DNA of 7,335 nt from assembly GCA_955652585.1 (NCBI GenBank), contig CATPBF010000192.1, positions 1 to 7,335 of the forward strand, read 5' to 3'. Below the pieces are notes generated by a model. It ran no database searches. It saw only the letters and a list, made by a program, of their open reading frames with translations, and was not told the origin of the DNA. Below, one piece after another: positions 1 to 5,691 of the stretch (the stretch's first letter is position 1; each line of letters starts with the position of its first letter). The stretch is from Candidatus Dormiibacterota bacterium (GTDB lineage: Bacteria; Chloroflexota; Dormibacteria; Dormibacterales; Dormibacteraceae). The position numbers and the translations under genes were made by a program.

Positions 1-202
1 ACCGCTCCCGTTCTTCAGCTACGGGGGCACGGCGGTCGCGACCACGCTGGCCGCGGTCGGGGTGCTGCTGAGCGTCGCCCGTTTTGGGGCCGGAACCGGA
101 TTTGGGCATACCAAAAGGAGAGATGAGACTTCTGATAGCTGGCGGCGGGACCGGTGGGCACCTCTATCCGGCGCTCGCGGTCGCGCACGCGTTTCGCGCT
201 GA
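1..202 (+). CDS. ftsW: FtsW, septal peptidoglycan polymerase (SEDS family), C-terminal fragment
   Basis: Only the last 66 codons are present; the gene begins upstream of the window and the first full codon is at base 2. The fragment opens with PLPFFSYGGT, the signature near the end of FtsW/RodA/SpoVE proteins, followed by a last membrane helix (about VATTLAAVGVLLSVA). FtsW polymerises lipid II glycan strands at the septum together with a class B penicillin-binding protein. FtsW rather than RodA is chosen because murG follows directly, as in many dcw clusters. The tail is odd. After the helix the frame continues for about 40 polar, Arg-rich residues to TGA at 200-202, overlapping murG by 80 bases. 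A one-base error in the TTTTGGGG run (82-89) could explain this: one extra G would end the protein at TGA 124-126, giving an ATGA overlap with murG. Identity is clear; the exact 3' end is not. Confidence 0.85.
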   Translation, partial: PLPFFSYGGTAVATTLAAVGVLLSVARFGAGTGFGHTKRRDETSDSWRRDRWAPLSGARGRARVSR

Positions 203-1166
203 GGAGCCTGATGGCGCGCTGCTGCTGGTCGGGCGCAAGGGCGGACCCGAGGAAAGGCTCGTGCCGGCCGCGGGCTTCGAGCTGGCGACCGTCAACGTGC
301 GCGGGCTCGACCGCGACGCGGTCTGGAAGAACCTTGCCCTGCCGGCGATCGTGCCGGCCGCGCTGCGCGCCGGCCTCCGTATCGTCGACGGTTTCAAGCC
401 GGACGTGGTGCTCGGGATGGGCGGCTACGTGATGGCGCCGGCTGTGGCGGCCGCTCGCAAGCGCGGAATCCCGTACGTGCTGCATGAGAAGGACGTGCGC
501 CCCGGCCTGGCGACGCGCTTTTTCGCGCGCGGCGCGGCCGCGATCTGCACCACGCTCCCGGGCACCGAGAAGCGAGTCCACAACCGGCGGGTGGAGATGA
601 CCGGCGTGCCGCTGCGAGATGGGTTCGAGCCGCGCACGCCAGCGGTGCCTCCTCGGTACCTGCTCGTCACGGGCGGCAGCCAGGGTGCGCGCCACATCAA
701 CGAAGCCGTGTGGGGCGCGCTCGACGAGCTGCGCAAACGTTTCGAGGAGGTCGTGCACGTCGCGGGCCGGCAGGGTGCGGCCGGCGTGGCGGAGCACTTG
801 GCGGCCGGCTACCGCGGGCTCACCTTCACCGACGACATGGCCGCGCTGATGGCGAGCGCCGACCTGGTGGTGAGCCGGGCGGGCGTGAGCACCATCGCCG
901 AGATCACCGCGGTCGGCCTGCCGATGGTGCTTGTGCCCGGCACGTTTGGCGGAGGCCACCAGGAGGAGAACGCAAAGGCTATGGTCGACGCAGGGGCCGC
1001 GGTGCGCATCGGAGACGCTGAGCTGAGCCCAGCGAGCCTGGTCGCCACCATCGACGGCCTCAGCGCCGATCGGTTGCGCGCCATGGCGAAGGCTTCGTCC
1101 GGCGCCGGCCGGCGCGACGCGGCCGGTCGCGTCCTCGCCGTGCTCCGTGAGGTGGCTAGAAAGTGA
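123..1166 (+). CDS. murG: MurG, UDP-GlcNAc:lipid I N-acetylglucosaminyltransferase
   Basis: 347 residues, a normal length for this GT28-family (GT-B fold) enzyme. It transfers GlcNAc from UDP-GlcNAc to lipid I on the inner membrane face, giving lipid II. Visible motifs: Gly-rich loop GGGTGGH at 7-13 (His13), GMGGYVMAP at 98-106, HEKD at 121-124, second Gly-rich loop TGGSQGA at 183-189, and the donor-site segment from FTDDMA (235-240) through SRAGVSTIAE (251-260, with the conserved Glu260) to HQEENA (279-284). ATG 123 is chosen because MRLLIAGGGTGGH matches family N-termini; in-frame TTG codons at 84 and 102 would add residues unlike the family. AAGGAG at 115-120 is only 2 bases from this ATG, so initiation may depend on ribosomes finishing ftsW. 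HEKD replaces the usual HEQN. The stop overlaps the murC start as GTGA (1163-1166). Confidence 0.95.
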   Translation: MRLLIAGGGTGGHLYPALAVAHAFRAEEPDGALLLVGRKGGPEERLVPAAGFELATVNVRGLDRDAVWKNLALPAIVPAALRAGLRIVDGFKPDVVLGMGGYVMAPAVAAARKRGIPYVLHEKDVRPGLATRFFARGAAAICTTLPGTEKRVHNRRVEMTGVPLRDGFEPRTPAVPPRYLLVTGGSQGARHINEAVWGALDELRKRFEEVVHVAGRQGAAGVAEHLAAGYRGLTFTDDMAALMASADLVVSRAGVSTIAEITAVGLPMVLVPGTFGGGHQEENAKAMVDAGAAVRIGDAELSPASLVATIDGLSADRLRAMAKASSGAGRRDAAGRVLAVLREVARK

Positions 1167-2455
1167 AGGTCCACCTGATGGGCGTCGGCGGCGCGGGCGT
1201 GTCTGCTCTCGCTCGAGTATTCCTCGCGCGCGGTGACGAGGTCAGCGGGTGCGACCAGCGCGAGTCGGATACGACGGCGGCGCTGGAGGATGCGGGCGTC
1301 CGCATATTCATCGGTCATGACCCCGAGCACGTGCTCTTCCAGGACCTGCTCGTGTACAGCGGCGCCATCAAGTCATCGCCTGAGCTCGAGGCCGCGAGGG
1401 CGATGGGCGTCAAAGTGCTCACGCGTGCCGAGATGCTGGCCGAGCTCATCGCCGACTCCGATTCGATCGCCGTCGGCGGCAGCGCGGGCAAGACCACCGT
1501 GACGCACATGACGGGCCACATCCTCACCGAGGCCGGGTTCGACCCCACAGTCCTCGTCGGCGACGGGTCGAGCGCCCGCGCGGGCCGCTCGCGCTGGCTG
1601 GTCGCCGAGGTGGACGAATCCGACGGCACCCTCGTCCTCCATCACCCGAAGCGCGCGATCGTCACCAACATCGAGTTCGACCACCCCGATCACTTTCGGG
1701 ACGTCGAAGCGGTGCAGGATCTCTTTGCCCTGTTCGTGGCCGCCCTGCCCGCCGACGGCGTGGCGGTCCTGTCGGCGGACGACGAGCGCACGCGATCGCT
1801 CGAGACCCTGGCGCGCCGCGTCACTTACGGCTTCAGTGAGGGTGCCGACTACCGCTGCGAGGATGGCCGTCCCTTCGCGATCCACCACGCCGGGCGCGAG
1901 CTGGGCAGGGTCAACCTCCGCCAGCCTGGCCGGCACAACGTACAGAACGCCACCGCGGCCGCCGCGATGGCGCTCGAGCTGGGCGTGAGCTTCGCGGACG
2001 TGGCCGGTGCGCTCGAACGCTTTCCGGGCGCGCACCGGCGGCTCGAGTTCCTGGGCGTGTTCCAGGGCGCCCCCGTCTATGACGACTACGCGCACCACCC
2101 GACCAAGGTCCGGGCCACGCTGCAGGCGGCCCGCGAGCTGCGCCATCGCCGTCTCATCGTGGTGTTTCAACCCCACCGCTACTCGCGGTTGGCTGCGTTG
2201 CTCCAGGACTTCTCGCGATCGTTCCAAGCGGCCGACCGCGTGCTGGTGTTGGACGTCTACGGCGCGGGCGAGGACAACCCCACAGGGATCGAGGCGAGCG
2301 ACCTGGCGGACCTGATTCCCAATGCGGTCTACGTGGGTTCGTTTGAGCGGGCCCGCGAAACCCTCGAAGGGCTTGTTGGCCCAGACGACGTTCTCCTCTT
2401 GATGGGCGCGGGTGACATCAGAAAGCTGGGCGATGAGCTGGCGCAAAGAATCTAA
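1163..2455 (+). CDS. murC: MurC, UDP-N-acetylmuramate--L-alanine ligase
   Basis: 430 residues, slightly shorter than E. coli MurC (491). It adds L-Ala to UDP-MurNAc with ATP in the cytoplasm, the first step of stem-peptide synthesis. The Mur ligase layout is complete. The N-terminal UDP-binding domain has GVGGAGVSALA (7-17). The ATPase domain has the P-loop GGSAGKTT (105-112, Lys110), VAEVDESD (147-154) and TNIEFDHPDHF (168-178). PGRHN (255-259) lies near the start of the C-terminal domain, which carries DDYAHHPTKV (307-316), FQPHRYSR (335-342) and MGAGDIRKLG (414-423). DDYAHHP and FQPHRY favour MurC over MurD, MurE or MurF. The P-loop reads SAGKTT where MurC normally has THGKTT. The GTG start gives the standard N-terminus, overlaps the murG stop, and has GAGGTGG about 8 bases upstream. 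Mpl is a possible alternative family but is less likely in this context. Confidence 0.94.
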   Translation: MKVHLMGVGGAGVSALARVFLARGDEVSGCDQRESDTTAALEDAGVRIFIGHDPEHVLFQDLLVYSGAIKSSPELEAARAMGVKVLTRAEMLAELIADSDSIAVGGSAGKTTVTHMTGHILTEAGFDPTVLVGDGSSARAGRSRWLVAEVDESDGTLVLHHPKRAIVTNIEFDHPDHFRDVEAVQDLFALFVAALPADGVAVLSADDERTRSLETLARRVTYGFSEGADYRCEDGRPFAIHHAGRELGRVNLRQPGRHNVQNATAAAAMALELGVSFADVAGALERFPGAHRRLEFLGVFQGAPVYDDYAHHPTKVRATLQAARELRHRRLIVVFQPHRYSRLAALLQDFSRSFQAADRVLVLDVYGAGEDNPTGIEASDLADLIPNAVYVGSFERARETLEGLVGPDDVLLLMGAGDIRKLGDELAQRI

Positions 2456-3350
2456 CCTGGCCTGGCTGCGTGAGCTGCCTGGCGTGCGACTGGGCGAGCC
2501 GCTGGCCTCGCGCACGTCCTTCGGCATCGGCGGCCCGGCGGAATATTTCGTAGAGGCGGCCAACCCTCAGACCATCGAGGTCGCCCTGGAAGGCTGCCGC
2601 TTGCGGGGCGTCCCACATCTCCTGCTCGGGGCCGGGACCAACCTGCTCATCGCCGACGCGGGGGTCGAGGGGCTGGTCATCCGCGTGGTCAATCGCGACT
2701 ACGAGGTCGACGGCATGCGCATCCGTGCGGGCGCGGGCCTGAAGATGATGAGGCTCGCCAGGATCGCGGCTGACGCCAACCTGCGCGGGTTCGAGTTCGC
2801 CATCGGTGTGCCGGGCACTGTCGGCGGTGCCGTCTATCAGAACGCGGGCTGCTGGGGCCACGAGTTGCGCGAGGTGCTGGTCGAAGCGCGCGGATTCCAG
2901 CCCGGCGCCGACCGGCGCACGTGGAACCTCGAAGACCTGCAGTTCGGCTATCGGACGTCCGCGCTCCGAGACGGCCCGCTGCGCGGCTCGCTCGTCATCG
3001 ACGCGACTATCAAGCTCGACCGCGGCGACGGGGAGGAGGCCAAGCGCTTGATGGCCAAGCTGACGAGCGAGCGCAACGAGACCCAGCCCATCAAGACCAA
3101 GAACTGCGGGAGCGTGTTCATGAATCCGCCGGGAGACTCGGCGGGGCGGTTGATCCAGGCCGCCGGGCTCAAGGGAGCACGCGAGGGGGCTGCCGTCATC
3201 TCGCAGCTGCATGGCAACTTCATCGTCAACGAGGGAGGCGCCACCGCTGTCGACGTCGCCGCGCTCATCGAACGCGCACGCGCCACGGTGATGCATCGGT
3301 TTGGCATCGAGCTCGAGCGCGAGGTCGAGCTGGTGGGGAAGTGGGAATGA
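2433..3350 (+). CDS. murB: MurB, UDP-N-acetylenolpyruvoylglucosamine reductase
   Basis: 305 residues. An FAD flavoenzyme that uses NADPH to reduce UDP-GlcNAc-enolpyruvate to UDP-MurNAc, the substrate of the preceding murC product. FAD-binding motifs: TSFGIGGPAEYF (28-39), LLGAGTNLLIAD (64-75) and GVPGTVGGAVYQNAG (125-139). Catalytic-site candidates: Arg174 in YRTS, Ser227 in CGSVFMNP (the proton donor position), and Glu297 in LEREVELVG near the C-terminus. AGLKGAREG and LHGNFIVNEGGAT (259-271) are also typical; the NP.GD.AG.LI.AAGLKG layout resembles type II MurB. ATG 2433 overlaps murC by 23 bases; GTG 2412 would add seven residues and cannot be excluded. Neither has a good Shine-Dalgarno site, so translation is probably coupled to murC. 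The stop overlaps the ddl start as ATGA. Confidence 0.94.
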   Translation: MSWRKESNLAWLRELPGVRLGEPLASRTSFGIGGPAEYFVEAANPQTIEVALEGCRLRGVPHLLLGAGTNLLIADAGVEGLVIRVVNRDYEVDGMRIRAGAGLKMMRLARIAADANLRGFEFAIGVPGTVGGAVYQNAGCWGHELREVLVEARGFQPGADRRTWNLEDLQFGYRTSALRDGPLRGSLVIDATIKLDRGDGEEAKRLMAKLTSERNETQPIKTKNCGSVFMNPPGDSAGRLIQAAGLKGAREGAAVISQLHGNFIVNEGGATAVDVAALIERARATVMHRFGIELEREVELVGKWE

Positions 3351-4300
3351 GGATCGCCGTGCTGCGCGGGGGGCGCTCCGCGGAGCGCGACGTTTCGCTG
3401 CGATCGGGCGCGCAGGTGGAAGAGGCGCTTCGCAAGCGGGGTCACGACGTCACCGGCATCGATCTCGATCTGAACACCTGGGACGTTTTGCGCGACGGCA
3501 ACTTCGCCTGCGTCTTCAATGCGCTGCACGGCCGGCTGGGCGAGGACGGCACCGTCCAGGGGATGCTCGAGCTGCTCGCCCTTCCGTACACCGGCTCGGG
3601 CGTGCTCGCGTCGGCGCTCTGCATGGACAAGGCGCGCGCCAACGCCGTGATGGCGGGCGCCGGCCTGCACGTCCCGGAATTCGAGGAGCTCGAGCTCAAG
3701 CAGGGCATGAGCGCCGACACGGTCGAAAGGCTGGTCTCGCATTTCGGCTTGCCGCTGGTGATCAAGCCGGTGCGCGAAGGCTCGACGATCGGCCTGACCA
3801 TTGCCCGCGACGCCGACCAGGTGGCAAGCGGACTGGTGCTGGCAGCGCGCTACGACCGGCGGGTCCTGGTCCAGCGGTTCGCGGCCGGTACGGAGATCAC
3901 GGTCGGCGTACTCGCCACCCCGGACCTGCAAGTGCTGCCGACCCTCGAGATAGTCAGCGACAACCCCGTCTACGACTACGACGCGAAATACACGGCGGGC
4001 AAGTCGCACCACATCATCCCGGCGCGAATCCCTGAAGCCGCGCGCGCCGCGGCGTCGGAGGCGGCCGGCCGTGCGTTCACCGTCCTCGGCTGCTCCGGGA
4101 TGGGTCGTGTGGACATCATCGTGGATGCCGGCGGAACCCCCTGGCTTCTCGAGCTGAACACCGTTCCCGGTCTCACAGCGCTCTCACTTTTGCCCGACGC
4201 TGCGCGCGCGGCGGGCATCGGATTCGACGACCTGTGCCAGCGGCTGGTCGACCACGCGATCGGCCGCCACCAGCATCACGTGGGCCCTCCGGCCGAATGA
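3347..4300 (+). CDS. ddl: D-alanine--D-alanine ligase
   Basis: 317 residues, the usual length for Ddl. An ATP-grasp enzyme that joins two D-Ala, supplying the dipeptide that MurF later adds. Motifs in order: GGRSAERDVSLRSG (8-21; Glu13 matches E. coli DdlB Glu15, which binds the first D-Ala), LHGRLGEDGTVQG (60-72), YTGSG..ASALCMDK (81-95), VIKPVREGSTIGL (138-150), YDYDAKYT (209-216; Tyr215 corresponds to the omega-loop Tyr216), GRVDIIVD (253-260) and LELNTVPGLT (268-277). Asp256, Glu269 and Asn271 fit the magnesium ligands. Tyr215 predicts D-Ala-D-Ala rather than D-Ala-D-Lac activity, because D-Ala-D-Lac ligases of the VanA type lack this Tyr. ATG 3347 overlaps the murB stop, with GGGGAA about 7 bases upstream. 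A longer upstream extension of this frame lies inside murB and is not real. Confidence 0.95.
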   Translation: MRIAVLRGGRSAERDVSLRSGAQVEEALRKRGHDVTGIDLDLNTWDVLRDGNFACVFNALHGRLGEDGTVQGMLELLALPYTGSGVLASALCMDKARANAVMAGAGLHVPEFEELELKQGMSADTVERLVSHFGLPLVIKPVREGSTIGLTIARDADQVASGLVLAARYDRRVLVQRFAAGTEITVGVLATPDLQVLPTLEIVSDNPVYDYDAKYTAGKSHHIIPARIPEAARAAASEAAGRAFTVLGCSGMGRVDIIVDAGGTPWLLELNTVPGLTALSLLPDAARAAGIGFDDLCQRLVDHAIGRHQHHVGPPAE

Positions 4301-5223
4301 GGTTCCGCCGGCGGCGCTCACTGCTGCCCCGCCTGAGCCGGCGCCCGAGCCCGGAGGAGGCCGCGCCCCTGAAAGGCCAGGTGTGGACGCGCTCGGAGCG
4401 CAACCTGAAGGAACCCGACGTGCACCCGATGCGCCGCATCGCGGCCGCGGTGGTCGCGGTCGCCGAATGCGCGGTGCTCGGCTGGCTGTGGTTCGGGCCC
4501 GCGCTGGCGGTCAAGTACGTGGATATTTCAGGCGCCCACCACCTCACGGCCGCCCAGGTGGCCGCGGCGGCCGGGCTCGGCGGCAACGGGTCGGTGTTCG
4601 CGGTCGATGGCGAATCGGATCGACGCCACCTCCTCGACCAGGTGTGGGTGCGCACGGCCACCGTCGATCCTCAGCTCGACGGCACGGTCGTCGTGCGCAT
4701 CAGTGAGTGGCAACCGATCGCCGCGTATCACGCGGGGCCGAGCAAGCATTACTTCCTGCTCTCGAGCCAGGCCATGGTGTTGGGGCCGGCCGCCACGGCG
4801 GGCGCGCTGGTCGACATCCAGGGACCTGCGGGCGCGGACCCGCGGATCGGCGCGCAGGCGCTCGACCCGACGCTCCTGACCGCGCTCGTCAACATCCAGC
4901 GCGGGTTGCCGGCGCTGATCGGCCAGGAGGTGTCGGGATTCATCTTCGATTCCTGCGGCGACCTGACCCTCATTTCCAAACGCGGCTGGAAGGTTTACTT
5001 TGGCCGCGTGCTGACGCCCGAGGAGTTCGCGACCCTGCGCGACAAGCTGGCGGCGTTGAAGGCCATCGCGGGCCATGGCAACGTCGACTACAACTCGATC
5101 GACCTCGCTTACGTCAACGTCATGAACCCTTCCGAGCCGGCCGCGGGCTACAAGTCGCTCCAACCCGCCACCTCACCATCGCCAGGGGCAGCCCAGCCCT
5201 CGCCGGTGCCCACTTGCAAGTAA
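4297..5223 (+). CDS. ftsQ: FtsQ/DivIB, cell-division protein with POTRA domain
   Basis: 308 residues, a bitopic membrane protein of the divisome that links FtsL/FtsB to the septal synthase. The cytoplasmic N-terminus (1-47) is Arg-rich (RFRRRR at 2-7), followed by one membrane helix at about 48-70 (IAAAVVAVAECAVLGWLW). The POTRA domain spans about 73-142: KYVDISGAHHLTAAQV, then QVWVRTATV and VVRISEWQPIA, matching the family pattern V..I.V.G...., PWV..A.V, ..I.ER.P.A. The rest of the extracytoplasmic domain ends near NVMNP (274-278), then comes a Pro/Ser-rich tail (about 286-308). ATG 4297 overlaps the ddl stop as ATGA and has no clear Shine-Dalgarno site, so coupling to ddl is likely. Sequence is poorly conserved in this family, but the domain order and the slot between ddl and ftsA make the call firm. 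Confidence 0.88.
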   Translation: MRFRRRRSLLPRLSRRPSPEEAAPLKGQVWTRSERNLKEPDVHPMRRIAAAVVAVAECAVLGWLWFGPALAVKYVDISGAHHLTAAQVAAAAGLGGNGSVFAVDGESDRRHLLDQVWVRTATVDPQLDGTVVVRISEWQPIAAYHAGPSKHYFLLSSQAMVLGPAATAGALVDIQGPAGADPRIGAQALDPTLLTALVNIQRGLPALIGQEVSGFIFDSCGDLTLISKRGWKVYFGRVLTPEEFATLRDKLAALKAIAGHGNVDYNSIDLAYVNVMNPSEPAAGYKSLQPATSPSPGAAQPSPVPTCK

Positions 5224-5546
5224 TCGTCGTCGCGATCCTGTTCGCGCTGCTAGGCGTCCTGCTCGGCCTGATGTCGCCGCTGACGATCCCGATCACCTAC
5301 GCGCGCTATACCGCGGTCGCGTTGCTGGCCGCGCTCGACTCCATCTTCGGGGCGTTCAAGGCCTACATCAACGGCACGTTCGAGCCTCGGGTCTTCTTCA
5401 GCGGCCTGCTCACCAACATGACGCTGGCGGCCGGCCTGACCTACTTCGGGGACAAGCTGGGGGTCGATCTGTCCATAGCGGCGATCGTTGCGTTCGGTGT
5501 GCGGATCTTCAACAACCTGGGTGCGATCAGGAGGCATTACCTATAA
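5214..5546 (+). CDS. sbp: Small basic protein (Sbp, DUF1290 family), predicted membrane protein
   Basis: 110 residues if read from TTG 5214; Sbp of Bacillus is of similar size. Three or four hydrophobic segments are visible: about 3-22 (VIVVAILFALLGVLLGLM), 32-50, 60-79 and 84-101. Family-like stretches are IPITYARYTAVALLAALDSIFG (25-46), NGTFEPRVFFSG (53-64), DLSIAAIVAFGVRIFNN (85-101) and the basic end AIRRHYL. The biochemical role is not established; the gene lies just upstream of ftsA-ftsZ in Bacillus and other Terrabacteria, so a division-linked membrane role is a reasonable inference. No ATG precedes the first helix; TTG 5214, overlapping the ftsQ stop by 10 bases, is the only sensible upstream start. 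CTG 5238 or ATG 5271 would cut into the first helix. No Shine-Dalgarno site is evident, so coupling to ftsQ is expected. Confidence 0.82.
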   Translation: MQVIVVAILFALLGVLLGLMSPLTIPITYARYTAVALLAALDSIFGAFKAYINGTFEPRVFFSGLLTNMTLAAGLTYFGDKLGVDLSIAAIVAFGVRIFNNLGAIRRHYL

Positions 5547-5571
5547 GCGTCGATATCAGCCGGAGGCACAA

Positions 5572-5595
5572 GTGCTAGTCCCGTCTGGGGAGTGA
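5572..5595 (+). other. Possible seven-codon leader frame behind a strong ribosome binding site
   Basis: GGAGG at 5562-5566 sits 5 bases before GTG 5572, an ideal spacing, but the frame reads only MLVPSGE before TGA at 5593-5595. It is in the same phase as ftsA, and no other stop lies between that TGA and the ftsA start. It could be a leader peptide, the relic of a gene lost between sbp and ftsA, or chance. It lies upstream of the TATAAT box, so it would be on the sbp readthrough transcript but not on a transcript starting at that box. Nothing shows that it is translated. Confidence 0.25.
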
Positions 5596-5631
5596 CCCAC
5601 AAAATCTAGCCCGCAGGCACCCGGAAGCCCT

Positions 5632-5637
5632 TATAAT
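5632..5637 (+). promoter_or_regulatory. Candidate -10 box (TATAAT) for an ftsA-ftsZ promoter
   Basis: A perfect TATAAT stands in GC-rich sequence inside the only real intergenic gap of the block (5547-5691). Transcription would begin near 5644, leaving about 48 bases before the ftsA start. No TTGACA-like -35 hexamer is seen 16-18 bases upstream (the region reads roughly AGCCCGCAGG), and no TG precedes the box, so it would be weak or activator-dependent. A second AT-rich stretch (TTATAT, 5654-5659) lies close by. Separate transcription of ftsA-ftsZ from the mur genes is common in bacteria. Confidence 0.45.
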
Positions 5638-5664
5638 CCCGGCAGCCCGCCCGTTATATCCATA

Positions 5665-5684
5665 CGTTCCAGGAGGCGTTCCAG
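5665..5684 (+). repeat. 8-bp direct repeat CGTTCCAG flanking the ftsA Shine-Dalgarno
   Basis: CGTTCCAG occurs at 5665-5672 and again at 5677-5684, separated by GAGG (period 12). The end of the first copy plus GAGG makes the Shine-Dalgarno AGGAGG at 5671-5676. The second copy lies between that site and the TTG start, stretching the spacing to 15 bases. Without the second copy the spacing would be 7, near optimal. This could be a small tandem duplication, an operator-like site, or chance. Confidence 0.5.
5671..5676 (+). promoter_or_regulatory. Ribosome binding site (AGGAGG) for ftsA, with long spacing
   Basis: AGGAGG is the only strong Shine-Dalgarno upstream of ftsA. It lies 15 bases before TTG 5692, longer than the usual 5-10. 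No ATG, GTG or TTG in the ftsA frame lies between the TGA at 5593-5595 and 5692, so the start choice rests on TTG 5692 despite the spacing. Together with the TTG codon this predicts weak initiation. Confidence 0.6.
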
Positions 5685-5691
5685 CACAGCA

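Noticed and set aside
84..122. TTG-started extension of MurG by 13 residues
   Set aside because: The added residues do not resemble MurG N-termini; ATG 123 gives the standard start and has an adjacent AAGGAG.
1373..2563. 396-codon open frame on the - strand opposite murC
   Set aside because: Antisense shadow of murC; no family motif, and its composition follows the third-position GC bias of the real gene.
2921..3346. Upstream extension of the ddl frame inside murB
   Set aside because: Arg/Gly/Ala-rich out-of-frame reading of murB; the Ddl family N-terminus begins at ATG 3347 with MRIAVLRGG.
4234..4296. GTG-started extension of FtsQ by 21 residues
   Set aside because: It lies inside ddl; the ATGA overlap at 4297 matches the neighbouring gene junctions and gives a normal Arg-rich cytoplasmic start.
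5579..5599. Possible terminator hairpin between sbp and ftsA (TCCC/GGGA or TGGG/CCCA)
   Set aside because: The alternative stems are only 4 bp and no T run follows, so no intrinsic terminator is supported.
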